Below are positions 49,881 to 58,270 of a stretch of DNA of 64,000 bases, one piece after another. Position 1 is the stretch's first letter; every line of letters begins with the position of its first letter. Position numbers and translations under genes: made by a program. Source of the DNA: Oscillospiraceae bacterium (GTDB lineage: Bacteria; Bacillota; Clostridia; Oscillospirales; Oscillospiraceae). The notes below the pieces were generated by a model. The model was not told the DNA's origin. It was given only the letters and a program-made list of their open reading frames with translations, and ran no database searches. Location of the stretch: the NCBI GenBank assembly GCA_017461585.1, contig JAFTYM010000005.1, positions 1 to 64,000 on the forward strand, read 5' to 3'.

Positions 49881-49909
49881 TTGTATTTGAGTTTTTGATT
49901 TGCTATACT
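49881..49909 (+). promoter_or_regulatory. Promoter of the MBL hydrolase gene
   Basis: TTGTAT (49881-49886), a 17-base spacer and TATACT (49904-49909), 30 bases before ATG 49940. Confidence 0.55.
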
Positions 49910-49939
49910 GAACTAAATTAAGAAAAGTCGGGTGTTTTT

Positions 49940-50758
49940 ATGGAACTTTACAGACATGAACGTGTAAACGAGCATATAACGAGGATATTCGATATTTCAA
50001 AAACCATAATTTATCTCGTAGAGGGCACAGAGCGCGCACTTGTAATAGATACGGGCAGCGGTATCGGCGACCTTAAAGCTTACATCGAAACGCTGACGGA
50101 GCTGCCTATTACTGTGTGCGTTACTCACGGTCATGTTGACCACGTAAGCGGCGCAGGTTGGTTTGATGAGGTATACCTCAACGAAAAGGATTGGGCGCTT
50201 GCGAGAGAGCACGCTGTGAACGAGATAAAGAGAGGTTATACTGCAAGCGTTATCGGCGATAAGGTCGATGAGATCGGTGAAGAGCATTATTCTCCTGATT
50301 GCAAAAAGTTTTTGCCGATGGAAGACGGACATGTGTTTGATCTTGGCGGTATTACCGTTGAAATGCTTGATGCAAAGGGGCATACACAGGGGATGATGTG
50401 TCCTTTGGTTCGAGAGGACAGAGTGATTGTTTTCGGTGATGCCTGCAACACGGCTACATTCATGTTCGGTGATGTGTGCACCACAATTTTGGAGTATACA
50501 AAGACACTTGATTATTTGAAGAGTAAGGAACACCTTTGGGACAGGGTTCTGCTGTCACACGGCCCCGGAGATATTCCCAAAAGTGTGCTTGATGACAATA
50601 TTGAGCTTTGTGAGATAATTTTAGACGGCAAGGCAGATGATATGCCGTTTGAATTCATGGGCAGCAAGCAGCTGCTTGCAAAGCGTGTAACAAAGCACTT
50701 TATGCGTGAGGACGGAAAATTAGGCAACATCGTATATAATCACGGGAAAATCAGATAA
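49940..50758 (+). CDS. MBL-fold metallo-hydrolase
   Basis: A 272-residue metallo-beta-lactamase-fold protein with the metal-binding motif THGHVDH, a later H in KGHTQGM, a D in VIFGDACN and a final H in LLSHGPGD. The metal-binding set is complete. Family members hydrolyse thioesters, lactones or phosphoesters; the substrate here is unknown. The DUF3237 gene follows 12 bases later, so they are one operon. Confidence 0.85.
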   Translation: MELYRHERVNEHITRIFDISKTIIYLVEGTERALVIDTGSGIGDLKAYIETLTELPITVCVTHGHVDHVSGAGWFDEVYLNEKDWALAREHAVNEIKRGYTASVIGDKVDEIGEEHYSPDCKKFLPMEDGHVFDLGGITVEMLDAKGHTQGMMCPLVREDRVIVFGDACNTATFMFGDVCTTILEYTKTLDYLKSKEHLWDRVLLSHGPGDIPKSVLDDNIELCEIILDGKADDMPFEFMGSKQLLAKRVTKHFMREDGKLGNIVYNHGKIR

Positions 50759-50770
50759 GGAGAAATTTTT

Positions 50771-51202
50771 ATGGAAAAGAAACTCATACTTGAAGTTCAC
50801 GTAACTATTGACCCTAAAGATATTTCTGCCCTCAGCGGTCCTGCGGGCGATGTTGTTATGATACCATTCGGAGGAACTGTAACAGGTGAGATATTCAACG
50901 GCGTGGTAAGACCGGGCGGTGTTGATGTACAGCGCACAAATCTCTCAAAGATTCGCCACATGGGCGCAAGATATATGCTGGAGGGAACAGACTCAGCAGG
51001 TGAGAAGTGCATGATTTTCGTAGACAACAACGGCTGGTTTGACGATGAGCTTCCTCAGAGTGAAGGTGAATTCAAAACTGTACCCACCTTTATTACAAAC
51101 AGCAAAACTCTGGCGCCTTATCTCCATCAGAACAAATTCATCGGCATCGGAACTCCTGCCGAAGGCGGCGTGCTCATCAGCATGTACGAGGTAATTGAGT
51201 AA
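50771..51202 (+). CDS. DUF3237 domain-containing protein
   Basis: A 143-residue beta-barrel-like protein with the family's openings LILEVHVTIDPKDI and GGTVTGEIFNGVVRPGGVD, the RTNLSKIRHMGARYML stretch, and a final FIGIGTPAEGGVLISMYEV. No function is established for DUF3237. Coupled to the MBL hydrolase, perhaps a paired small-molecule-binding partner. Ends at a strong terminator. Confidence 0.8.
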   Translation: MEKKLILEVHVTIDPKDISALSGPAGDVVMIPFGGTVTGEIFNGVVRPGGVDVQRTNLSKIRHMGARYMLEGTDSAGEKCMIFVDNNGWFDDELPQSEGEFKTVPTFITNSKTLAPYLHQNKFIGIGTPAEGGVLISMYEVIE

Positions 51203-51226
51203 ATTAAAATATGTTATAAAACATTT

Positions 51227-51260
51227 AAACCGACCTGTGAAAAATCACAGGTCGGTTTTG
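51227..51260. terminator. Bidirectional terminator
   Basis: AAACCGACCTGTGA (51227-51240) and TCACAGGTCGGTTT (51245-51258), perfect 14-bp stem around AAAA with TTG following. It lies between the DUF3237 gene and the convergent acetyltransferase gene. Confidence 0.88.
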
Positions 51261-51287
51261 TTGACGTTAGGTACTGATATTGCGTTG

Positions 51288-51722
51288 TTAAATATGTTTA
51301 GTAAGACAAATAATGCGGTTTGCTTCACAAAATCCCATTGAAATATGGAAGTTTAAGCTGTTTATGTTGCTCAATTCACAGTCACTGGCAAATTCAGTAC
51401 ACCCCATGGTTTTTGCCCATTTTTCACAGGCAGCCAGCAATTCTTTGGCATATCCTTTATTACGGTGTTCTTCCTTAACAAAAATTCCTTCCAAGTATCC
51501 TACAGGAGAACTGTCGGTGCCTTCGACATAATCGTTTCGCAATCCGCATTGGGCAAAACCAACAGGTACGGTATCGATGTATTTTATATAACAAACAGAC
51601 GTATCGCTGCTTATAATTTTGGAAAAGTCCTCGGTAAGCTCTTCCGTTGTAGAATTGTCCCACATCTGAATTGCCAATTCTGCCAAAGTGTTGCAATCGT
51701 CATTCTTAGCTGCTTTTATCAA
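51288..51722 (-). CDS. GNAT acetyltransferase resembling AAC(6')-I
   Basis: A 144-residue GNAT. The stretch RNDYVEGTDSSPVGYLEGIF and following EEHRNKGYAKELL, WAKTMGCTEFASDCEL and HISMGF recall chromosomal aminoglycoside 6'-N-acetyltransferases (VNGTxTSPVAFLEGIFV, then ELASDAELDN) as I remember them. R-x-x-G-x-A is the acetyl-CoA loop. It might acetylate the 6'-amine of aminoglycosides, but it could act on other amines. The start is TTG 51722 with GAGGTGG six bases before. It is single or loosely grouped with the XRE/DUF2975 genes upstream. Confidence 0.72.
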   Translation of the reverse strand: MIKAAKNDDCNTLAELAIQMWDNSTTEELTEDFSKIISSDTSVCYIKYIDTVPVGFAQCGLRNDYVEGTDSSPVGYLEGIFVKEEHRNKGYAKELLAACEKWAKTMGCTEFASDCELSNINSLNFHISMGFCEANRIICLTKHI

Positions 51723-51748
51723 AATTATCCACCTCGCATGAATTAGAT

Positions 51749-51961
51749 TTATTTCACTTCACGTTCGTATTCCAAAATATCTCCGGGCTGACAATCGAGG
51801 ACATCGCAGATAGCCTCAAGGGTTGAAAAGCGGATCGCGCTGACGTGTCCGTTTTTCAGCTTTGAGAGGTTTACGTTTGCCACACCGACTTTTTCGGACA
51901 GCTCGTTGAGCGACATTTTTCGGTCCGCCATTACGCGGTCAAGTCTTAAAATTATAGGCAT
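51749..51961 (-). CDS. XRE-family small regulator
   Basis: A 70-residue Cro/C1-type helix-turn-helix protein (RKMSLNELSEKVGVANVNLSKLKNG) of the YozG kind. AAGGAG precedes ATG. It begins 12 bases after the DUF2975 gene, and this pairing is frequent in Firmicutes, where the small repressor controls the pair. Inverted repeats at 52593-52673 are a candidate binding site. Confidence 0.87.
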   Translation of the reverse strand: MPIILRLDRVMADRKMSLNELSEKVGVANVNLSKLKNGHVSAIRFSTLEAICDVLDCQPGDILEYEREVK

Positions 51962-51973
51962 ACCGCACGCTCC

Positions 51974-52576
51974 TTACAATGTCTCGTCAGATTCCTGCTG
52001 GAGCTTTTGACCGTAGGAGAAAATGTACGACAGGAACAGAATGACAAGAAATATAAGAACAAAGGTGAAATCAAAATTGAAGTTATATTCAACATCTGAA
52101 ATCAAAGCCGAGGAGAAGATGTCGTCCATTGGGTATACGAATGTGAGAAGAACACGCTCTGCAATGCCTGCTGCTTGGGCAATTATACCTGCGATAAGAG
52201 ATACCCATGCGATTTTTCTCAAGTTTGCAGGAATATCTGCCTCGAAGGGGCGTCCTTCCTTCATGGGAACGAGGATCTTACGAAGGATGACCGCAATATA
52301 GCTGACGAGAAAACACACGCAGGCGACTACCAGAAGCCCTGTAACGGCATATGCTTTCATGTGAGCCTCGGACAGCTGAAAGCTGTCGGCAAGTTTAAGG
52401 GTGACGTAATCCAGCTCCAAAGTGAGGGTAGAGACATCGTACATTTTGCTGCCGAAGATGAGAACGAGAACGGCAAAGATTGCGCAGATGATACTGCAAA
52501 CCTTAAATATTGTGCCTGCTACTTTGACAAAGGTATCAAGCCCTTTTGCTGTGTTTATAAGTTTTTTGTTTTCCAT
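51974..52576 (-). CDS. DUF2975 membrane protein
   Basis: A 200-residue protein with four hydrophobic segments (about 25-45, 75-95, 120-140, 165-190), matching DUF2975. A cytoplasmic loop has RKILVPMKEGRPFEADIPAN, a conserved motif in the family. GGAGG precedes ATG. It lies upstream of and in one operon with the XRE regulator. The function is unknown; homologous pairs respond to membrane or cell-envelope state. Confidence 0.85.
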   Translation of the reverse strand: MENKKLINTAKGLDTFVKVAGTIFKVCSIICAIFAVLVLIFGSKMYDVSTLTLELDYVTLKLADSFQLSEAHMKAYAVTGLLVVACVCFLVSYIAVILRKILVPMKEGRPFEADIPANLRKIAWVSLIAGIIAQAAGIAERVLLTFVYPMDDIFSSALISDVEYNFNFDFTFVLIFLVILFLSYIFSYGQKLQQESDETL

Positions 52577-52592
52577 GAGCTAAGCCTCCGAA

Positions 52593-52673
52593 ATCGTTAA
52601 AAATTTAATGTTTATCGTTAAATACACGATAACAGTATATTTAACATTTGTCAATACTTTTTTAACGATAAAC
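52593..52673. promoter_or_regulatory. Inverted repeat operator for the XRE regulator
   Basis: GTTTATCGTTAAA (52610-52622) and its exact complement TTTAACGATAAAC (52661-52673), plus further ATCGTTAAAA at 52593 and an ACGATAAC at 52626, enclose the promoter on both sides. This fits autorepression. Confidence 0.55.
52626..52654 (-). promoter_or_regulatory. Promoter of DUF2975-XRE
   Basis: On the minus strand TTGACA (52654-52649), a 17-base spacer and TATCGT (52631-52626). The -10 lies next to the inverted repeat arms. Confidence 0.55.
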
Positions 52674-52676
52674 GTA

Positions 52677-52713
52677 AAAAATACCTCTTGTCGTGTGACA
52701 AGAGGTATTTTTT
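52677..52713. terminator. Terminator of metNIQ
   Basis: AAAATACCTCTTGTC (52677-52691 with one more pair) and GACAAGAGGTATTTTTT (52697-52713) around GTGT, a perfect stem with a T/A run for each strand. Confidence 0.88.
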
Positions 52714-52724
52714 AAAAACAAGTC

Positions 52725-53534
52725 TTAGAAAATGGGAACAACAGCGCCTGCGTATGTTTCTTCAATGTAAGCAGCTACTTCGTCGCTCATGAGAGCCTTA
52801 ACGAGAGCTACGATCTTGTCGCTGTTTTCATTGCCTTCCTTAACTGCGATGATGTTTGCGTATGTCTGAGCTGCGTCGCCGCTTGCATCTTCAAGAGCAA
52901 GAGCGTCTGCAACCTTCAGACCGCCGCCGATTGCGTAGTTACCGTTGATAACTGCAGCGTCAACGTCGGGAAGTGCGAGAACGAGCTGAGCAGCTTCCAT
53001 CTCAACGATGTTGAGGTTCAGGGGGTTCTCTGCGATGTCAAGGATTGTAGCAGAAGCAACGCTTGTGCCTTCCTTAAGTGTGATGAGACCTTCCTGCTGG
53101 AGGAGGAACAGAGCACGTGCTTCGTTGGAACCGTCGTTGGGAACTGCGATTGTAGCACCCTCTGCGATCTGGTCTACACCTGTGAGAGTGTTGGAGTAGA
53201 TTCCAAAGGGCTCGTAGTGGATAGCTGCAGCGGAAACGATGTGTGTGTTGTTGTTTAAGTTGAAGTCGTCAAGGTAGGGCTTGTGCTGGAAGTAGTTAGC
53301 ATCAAGGCTGCCGTCTTCAACAGCTGTGTTGGGGAGAACGTAGTCGTTGTACTCTACGATCTCAAGTGTGTAACCCTGCTCTGCGAGAACGTCCTTAACT
53401 ACTGCAAGGATCTCAGCGTGGGGTGTGGGGCTTGCGCCGATTTTGATTGTCTTCTCATCCTTCTTTGAGCCGCAGCCTGCCAGGCAGCCAACGATCATAA
53501 CAACAGCAAGGATAAGTGCGATTGTCTTTTTCAC
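52725..53534 (-). CDS. metQ: Methionine ABC transporter substrate-binding lipoprotein
   Basis: A 269-residue NlpA-family lipoprotein; the signal ends with the lipobox LAGC (Cys21). KIGASPTPHAEIL, LPNTAVEDGSLDANYFQHKPYLDDF and IAVPNDGSNEARALFLLQ are typical MetQ segments. It binds methionine outside and delivers it to MetI/MetN. The start is GTG 53534 with AAGGAGAG upstream. Third gene of the operon. Confidence 0.93.
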   Translation of the reverse strand: MKKTIALILAVVMIVGCLAGCGSKKDEKTIKIGASPTPHAEILAVVKDVLAEQGYTLEIVEYNDYVLPNTAVEDGSLDANYFQHKPYLDDFNLNNNTHIVSAAAIHYEPFGIYSNTLTGVDQIAEGATIAVPNDGSNEARALFLLQQEGLITLKEGTSVASATILDIAENPLNLNIVEMEAAQLVLALPDVDAAVINGNYAIGGGLKVADALALEDASGDAAQTYANIIAVKEGNENSDKIVALVKALMSDEVAAYIEETYAGAVVPIF

Positions 53535-53548
53535 TAGTGGTCTCTCCT

Positions 53549-54211
53549 TTATTTGTTAATGCGTTTATCGGAACGGTTTGCAATTCGCATACCGACTTCC
53601 TGAAAGATCTGAACTATGATAACAAGCAGCGCAACGGTAATGAGCATTACGCCTGTGTCATAGCGGTAATAGCCATAGTTGATGGCTGTTGTTCCCAGAC
53701 CGCCGCCGCCTGTAAAGCCTGCCATTGCGGAGTATCCGAGAATTGTTGTGATTGCGATAGCAGCGCCTACGATAAGGGAAGGCTTTGCCTCGGGGAGAAG
53801 TACCTTCCAGATGATCTGGAGGCGTGTGGATCCCATGGATTCAGCTGCTTCGATAACGCCGATGTCCACTTCTTTAAGAGAGGACTCTACCATTCTTGTA
53901 ACGAATGGGGCTGCGGAAACAACCAGGGGAACGATTGTAGCTGTAGAACCGATCGTTGTACCGATGAGTGCTCTTGTAAAGGGGATGATGGCGATAAGAA
54001 GGATGATGAAGGGGATAGAACGCAGAAGATTTACGATGATACCCAGAATTGTGTTTACCCAGCGGTTGGGGCAGATGCCCGTCTTATCGGTTATGTAGAG
54101 AATTACACCGATGGGAATACCTAAAATGTAGGCACACAGGGTGGATGTGAGCACCATGTAGAGAGTCTGCAGAATGCCCTCGCCCAAAAGGCCCCAGATA
54201 TCAGTTGGCAT
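53549..54211 (-). CDS. metI: Methionine ABC transporter permease
   Basis: A 220-residue permease with five to six spans and the MetI patterns LLRSIPFIILLIAIIPFTRAL and ESMGSTRLQIIWKVLLPEA (EAA loop). It overlaps the metN stop by 11 bases. Confidence 0.93.
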   Translation of the reverse strand: MPTDIWGLLGEGILQTLYMVLTSTLCAYILGIPIGVILYITDKTGICPNRWVNTILGIIVNLLRSIPFIILLIAIIPFTRALIGTTIGSTATIVPLVVSAAPFVTRMVESSLKEVDIGVIEAAESMGSTRLQIIWKVLLPEAKPSLIVGAAIAITTILGYSAMAGFTGGGGLGTTAINYGYYRYDTGVMLITVALLVIIVQIFQEVGMRIANRSDKRINK

Positions 54212-55202
54212 CTAAAGTTCCCTCCTCATAGCGGATTTTTCTTGAATCGAGGTATGCCTTGATTCTGTAAACGGAGGCTTCATCGTCAGGTAGCTGTAAA
54301 AGCATCTGACCGTAAGCCTTGCCGTCTATGTTCTTGGTGTCAGCGCCGAGAATGTTAACGGCTGTGTGACACTCAAGGGAAAGATTTGAGATTACAGGCT
54401 CGAAAGAGGAGTTACCGTCAAATACAATGCGGAGAAGCTGTTTTCCGTCAACTCTCTCAACTGCTGCGCTCTTGGGAAGGATAAGCTCACGAGCCATTGC
54501 GGACTTGGGAGCGAGAAATACTTCCTTAACCGTGCCTGTTTCGACCACTTCGCCCTTGTTTAAAACTGCTACCTTGTTGCAGATCTGCTCAACAACGCGC
54601 ATTTCGTGGGTGATGACGATAATGGTTACGCCCATTGTTTCGTTGATGTGCTTTAAAAGATCAAGGATGCTGTGGGTGGTGGTGGGGTCTAGAGCAGAGG
54701 TTGCCTCGTCGCAGAGGAGCACCTTGGGGTCTGTTGCCAGCGCTCTTGCGATTGCAATACGCTGCTTCTGACCGCCGGAGAGCTGAGAGGGGTAAGAATC
54801 TGCCTTGTCGGAAAGACCGACAATTTCAAGAAGCTTCATTGCCTTTTCTCTTGCCTCTTTCTTGGGAACACCTGTTATCTCCATGGGATAGCAGATATTT
54901 TTAAGAGCTGTGCGCTGGGAGAGAAGGTTAAAGCCCTGGAAGATCATTGAAATTGAATGTCTGACATTTAAAAGCTCTTTGCGGCTTAAAGATGCCAGAT
55001 CAACTCCGTCAAATAAAACGGAGCCTGATGTGGGGCGCTCAAGCAGGTTGATGCAGCGCACCAATGTGGATTTACCGGCACCGGACAGACCGATAATACC
55101 GAAAATATCGCCGTCTTCAATGGTGAGGTTGACGTTTTTAACAGCTTCAACGTCTCCGCTCTCCATGGAGAAGGTTTTACAGAGATCAACAAGCTCTATC
55201 AT
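54201..55202 (-). CDS. metN: Methionine ABC transporter ATPase
   Basis: A 333-residue ATPase: Walker A GLSGAGKST, signature LSGGQKQR, Walker B LLCDEATSALD, and the C-terminal NIL regulatory domain (about 260-333) that senses intracellular methionine in MetN proteins. ATG 55202 is chosen because AAGGAAG lies just upstream; earlier codons in frame have no such site. First gene of metN-metI-metQ. No SAM or methionine riboswitch pattern is seen upstream. Confidence 0.94.
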   Translation of the reverse strand: MIELVDLCKTFSMESGDVEAVKNVNLTIEDGDIFGIIGLSGAGKSTLVRCINLLERPTSGSVLFDGVDLASLSRKELLNVRHSISMIFQGFNLLSQRTALKNICYPMEITGVPKKEAREKAMKLLEIVGLSDKADSYPSQLSGGQKQRIAIARALATDPKVLLCDEATSALDPTTTHSILDLLKHINETMGVTIIVITHEMRVVEQICNKVAVLNKGEVVETGTVKEVFLAPKSAMARELILPKSAAVERVDGKQLLRIVFDGNSSFEPVISNLSLECHTAVNILGADTKNIDGKAYGQMLLQLPDDEASVYRIKAYLDSRKIRYEEGTLDAN

Positions 55203-55259
55203 GTGTTTTCTTCCTTTATTTTTACTGCGAAAAATGCGATAAACGCAAAGTTTCATAAT

Positions 55260-55287
55260 ATTATACCACACAATTACAATGTTTCAA
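55260..55287 (-). promoter_or_regulatory. Promoter of metNIQ
   Basis: TTGAAA (55287-55282), a 16-base spacer and TATAAT (55265-55260) on the minus strand; start about 50 bases before metN. Confidence 0.7.
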
Positions 55288-55391
55288 GAAAGTATTTTGT
55301 CATACTTATAATATTTTTGTGATTTTGAGTGCATTTTTGATAAATAACAGTTATAATAGGTAAAAACGCATATAAAGGAGTGCTGCCTTTT

Positions 55392-56057
55392 ATGAATATA
55401 TTTGATATTTTAGGTCCTGTTATGGTAGGACCCTCCAGCTCACATACGGCAGGTGCAGCGCGCATGGGATATATGACGCGCAGACTTCTCGGTGAAGAGC
55501 CTGTACGCGCACATATCGGAATGTACGGTTCTTTTGCCGCAACAGGCAAGGGTCATGGTACGGACAAGGCTTTGGTAGGCGGTCTTATGGGAATGCAGCC
55601 TGACGATATGGACATTCCCGCGAGCTTCAAAATTGCCAAAGAGCGCGGTCTTGAAGTTGAGATAGGCACCGTTACGCTGCGTGATGCACATCCAAACACA
55701 GCTGTCATTACTGCCGAGGGCGCCAGCGGAAGAAGTGTAAAGGTGCAGGCTTCATCCTTGGGCGGCGGCAGAATAATGATAAACAAGCTGGATGACATTG
55801 AGGTCAACTGCAGCTGTGAGATACCTACCCTTATAATACACAATCAGGACACACCGGGTTATGTAGCCGATATCACTCTGCGTCTTTTGGAGCATGATGT
55901 AAATATTGCCAACATGTCCCTTTACCGCCGCAAAAGAGGCGGCGTTGCGGTAATGGTAATTGAGGTGGATCAGCCTATACCTGCGGAGACAATAAAGCGT
56001 CTTGAGAGCCGAAAGGGCATTATAAAGGTTACTTACATCGATATTGGGGAGAACTGA
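55392..56057 (+). CDS. sdaAB: L-serine dehydratase, beta subunit
   Basis: A 221-residue subunit with FDILGPVMVGPSSSHTAGAAR at the start (serine-binding) and an ACT domain at the end (PGYVADITLRLLEHDVNIAN). With the alpha subunit it forms the oxygen-sensitive [4Fe-4S] enzyme converting serine to pyruvate and ammonia. ATG 55392 is used because the upstream GTG 55380 overlaps the AAGGAG; the spacing of 11 is somewhat long. Confidence 0.93.
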   Translation: MNIFDILGPVMVGPSSSHTAGAARMGYMTRRLLGEEPVRAHIGMYGSFAATGKGHGTDKALVGGLMGMQPDDMDIPASFKIAKERGLEVEIGTVTLRDAHPNTAVITAEGASGRSVKVQASSLGGGRIMINKLDDIEVNCSCEIPTLIIHNQDTPGYVADITLRLLEHDVNIANMSLYRRKRGGVAVMVIEVDQPIPAETIKRLESRKGIIKVTYIDIGEN

Positions 56058-56058
56058 T

Positions 56059-56925
56059 ATGGGATTTGGTTCATTAAAAGAGATACTAGCAGTATGTGAG
56101 CAGTATGAAATTTCATTTTGCGAGGCAGTACTGCGCGATGATATATCCGAGCGCGGAGTTACACAGGAAGAGTCCGTTTCTGAAATGAACAGGCTTTGGC
56201 AGCAGATGAAGCTATCTGCAAATAGCTATGACAGATGCGACCGATCTGCCAGCGGACTTTCAGGCGGTGACGGCGGCAAGATGCGTGACAGAGCAGACGC
56301 AGGCTGCATCAGCGGCGGCTTTATGGGAAAGGTCATTGCATCTGCTCTTGAGATGGGCGAGTGCAACGCCTGCATGAAGCGTATCGTAGCTGCGCCTACA
56401 GCCGGCTCCTGCGGTGTTTTGCCTGCTGTGCTCATAAATTATGCAAATGAATATGATGCGCCTGAAGAGAAAATCGTAGAGGCTTTGTATACTGCTGCGG
56501 GCATCGGTCAGGTAATCGCAGAGAGAGCATCCATAGCGGGTGCAACAGGCGGATGTCAGGCTGAGATCGGAACAGCTTCAGCTATGGCTGCAGGTGCTGT
56601 TGTTTATCTTTCGGGAGGAGACAGCGAGGCAATATGCCACGCTGCGGCAATGGCGCTGAAAAACCTTATGGGTCTTGTCTGCGACCCTGTCGGCGGACTT
56701 GTAGAGGTGCCCTGTGTCAAGCGTAATGTTATCGGAGCTATCAACGCCATATCGGCTGCGGACATGGCGCTGGCAGGAATTAAGAGCAAAATTTTGCCAG
56801 ATGACGTTATAGATGCCATGAAGGATGTTGGTGATAAGATGCACTCATCACTTCGTGAAACAGGTGAGGGAGGAGTTGCAGGAACTCATTCTGCCCGGGA
56901 ACAGATATCAAAAATGCAGTTTTAA
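56059..56925 (+). CDS. sdaAA: L-serine dehydratase, alpha subunit
   Basis: A 288-residue catalytic subunit. ECNACMKRIV, GSCGVLPAVL and LVCDPVGGLVEVPCVKRN supply the iron-sulfur ligands; SGGDGGKMRDR and ATGGCQAEIGTASAMAAGA are also conserved. ATG 56059 follows GGGGAGAA. The start is one base after the sdaAB stop. Confidence 0.94.
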   Translation: MGFGSLKEILAVCEQYEISFCEAVLRDDISERGVTQEESVSEMNRLWQQMKLSANSYDRCDRSASGLSGGDGGKMRDRADAGCISGGFMGKVIASALEMGECNACMKRIVAAPTAGSCGVLPAVLINYANEYDAPEEKIVEALYTAAGIGQVIAERASIAGATGGCQAEIGTASAMAAGAVVYLSGGDSEAICHAAAMALKNLMGLVCDPVGGLVEVPCVKRNVIGAINAISAADMALAGIKSKILPDDVIDAMKDVGDKMHSSLRETGEGGVAGTHSAREQISKMQF

Positions 56926-57003
56926 GCTGAAAATTCTTTAACACTTTGGCTAAGTGATGTGCAAAATTGCATAAATATTTGATAAATATCCACAAATTAG
57001 AAA

Positions 57004-57040
57004 AAATCCACAAAAAAGTCTTGACTTTTTTGTGGATTTG
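57004..57040 (+). terminator. Terminator of sdaAB-sdaAA
   Basis: A perfect 17-bp inverted repeat (57004-57020, 57023-57039) centred on a CTTG turn with T-rich flanks, about 80 bases after sdaAA. 56926-57003 contains no gene. Confidence 0.7.
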
Positions 57041-57075
57041 AAATAGCCTATATGTGCAACAAGTAAATATTAAAC

Positions 57076-57232
57076 GATAGAGGCGCGGTCATAATGAGTA
57101 ATGCTTTGTAAAGTCGGCAAGCTGCAAAGCAAGAAAGGTGTGACTGCCGAAGTTACCGATTCCTTGCCGGGATAGGTCGCTGGGATGTCTGCAGAATATG
57201 CAGCGTACTGTCACAAATTGTGGAGCGCTATC
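57076..57232 (+). ncRNA. Lysine riboswitch (L-box)
   Basis: GATAG at 57076 pairs with CTATC at 57228-57232 (P1). Between them lie the L-box motifs AGGCGCGGTCATAATGAGTA, the GCTTTG/CAAAGC arm, TGACTGCCGAAG, GCCGGGATAGGTCGCTGGG, a CTGCA/TGCAG arm and TGTGGAGCGCTATC. These match the lysine riboswitch consensus closely. It is followed by a terminator (57275-57307), so lysine binding should stop transcription of the ABC transporter downstream. Confidence 0.93.
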
Positions 57233-57274
57233 TTAATTAAGTTTGTACGTGTATCTGTACAAATATAGATTTTG

Positions 57275-57307
57275 CCATAACGTTTCCACCGTTATGGTTT
57301 TTTATTT
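57275..57307 (+). terminator. Riboswitch expression-platform terminator
   Basis: CCATAACG (57275-57282) and CGTTATGG (57290-57297) with a seven-base loop and TTTTTTATTT, between the L-box and the gene at 57355. Confidence 0.88.
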
Positions 57308-57354
57308 GCCTGATGCGAGAAAGATAATCCATATTTTTTAAGGAGAGATTAATT

Positions 57355-58185
57355 ATGAAGAAGACACTTTGCTTGATCCTCGCACTTGTTATGATCGCCT
57401 CATGCCTCGTTGGCTGCGGCAAGAAGGACGACGACAATGTTCTCCGTGTTGCTATGGAATGTGCATACGCTCCTTACAACTGGACACAGAGCGACGACTC
57501 CAACGGTGCAGTTCCCATCGAAGGAACAGACAGCTATGCATACGGCTATGACGTTATGTGGGCTAAGAAGATCGCAGAGACTCTCGATAAAGAACTTGTT
57601 ATTGTTAAGTCTGATTGGGACTCCCTCGTACCCGGCATCCAGTCCGGCGCATTTGATCTCGTTATCGCAGGTCAGTCTCCCACACCCGAGCGTGCAGCAG
57701 TTGTAGATTTCACACTTCCTTACTACTATGCATCCATCGTTGTTCTGGTAAGATCTGATAACGCTTATGCAAGCGCAACAACAGTTGCAGACCTTGACGG
57801 TGCAGTTTGCACAAGCCAGATCGGTACAATCTGGTATGACACATGTCTCCCTCAGATCCCCAATGCTGAGATCCAGCCCGCACAGGAAACAGCTCCCGCA
57901 ATGCTCATCGCTCTTGACTCCGGCGCTGTTGACGTTGTTGTAACAGACCAGCCCACAGGTCTTGCAGCTCTCGAAGCTTATGACAACTTTGTTATGATCG
58001 AGATCCCCATGGATCAGGGCGGCTTCCAGGTAACACAGGAAGACATCAACATCTGCATGTCCGTACAGAAGGGCAACACAGAGCTTGCTGATGCCATCAA
58101 CGGTATTCTTGATGACTACACAGAGGAAGATTACAAGAATATGATGAACGAAGCTATTCTGCTTCAGCCTGTTACCGAAGACTGA
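57355..58185 (+). CDS. Lysine-regulated amino acid ABC transporter, binding lipoprotein
   Basis: A 276-residue family 3 substrate-binding lipoprotein with a lipobox (CLVGC, Cys21 after MKKTLCLILALVMIAS). VAMECAYAPYNW, GYDVMWAKKIAETL, DLVIAGQSPTPERAAVVDFT and QIGTIWYD are typical of polar amino acid binders. Because an L-box riboswitch lies directly upstream, the ligand is most likely lysine; ornithine or arginine are alternatives. Together with the next two genes it forms a complete importer. Confidence 0.9.
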   Translation: MKKTLCLILALVMIASCLVGCGKKDDDNVLRVAMECAYAPYNWTQSDDSNGAVPIEGTDSYAYGYDVMWAKKIAETLDKELVIVKSDWDSLVPGIQSGAFDLVIAGQSPTPERAAVVDFTLPYYYASIVVLVRSDNAYASATTVADLDGAVCTSQIGTIWYDTCLPQIPNAEIQPAQETAPAMLIALDSGAVDVVVTDQPTGLAALEAYDNFVMIEIPMDQGGFQVTQEDINICMSVQKGNTELADAINGILDDYTEEDYKNMMNEAILLQPVTED

Positions 58186-58201
58186 TTATTAAGTTTTTTC
58201 G

Positions 58202-58237
58202 CGAAAACCTCCTTAAAATACAGGGAGGTTTTCGTTC
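58202..58237 (+). terminator. Attenuating hairpin between binding-protein and permease genes
   Basis: CGAAAACCTCC (58202-58212) and GGAGGTTTTCG (58224-58234), then TTCG. Partial stops here would give more binding-protein mRNA than permease mRNA, common in ABC importers. Confidence 0.65.
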
Positions 58238-58270
58238 GTGTTTGAAATAAATCCAATTTGGGAGTAAGTT

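Noticed and set aside
55203..55391. SAM or other methionine riboswitch before metN
   Set aside because: Only a simple promoter and a leader of about 50 bases are present; there is no room or consensus for a SAM riboswitch.
57021..57049. TTGACT as -35 box for the lysine operon
   Set aside because: TTGACT lies inside the terminator stem of sdaAA and the hexamer 17 bases later (TAGCCT) is a poor -10 box. The promoter of the lysine operon stays undecided.
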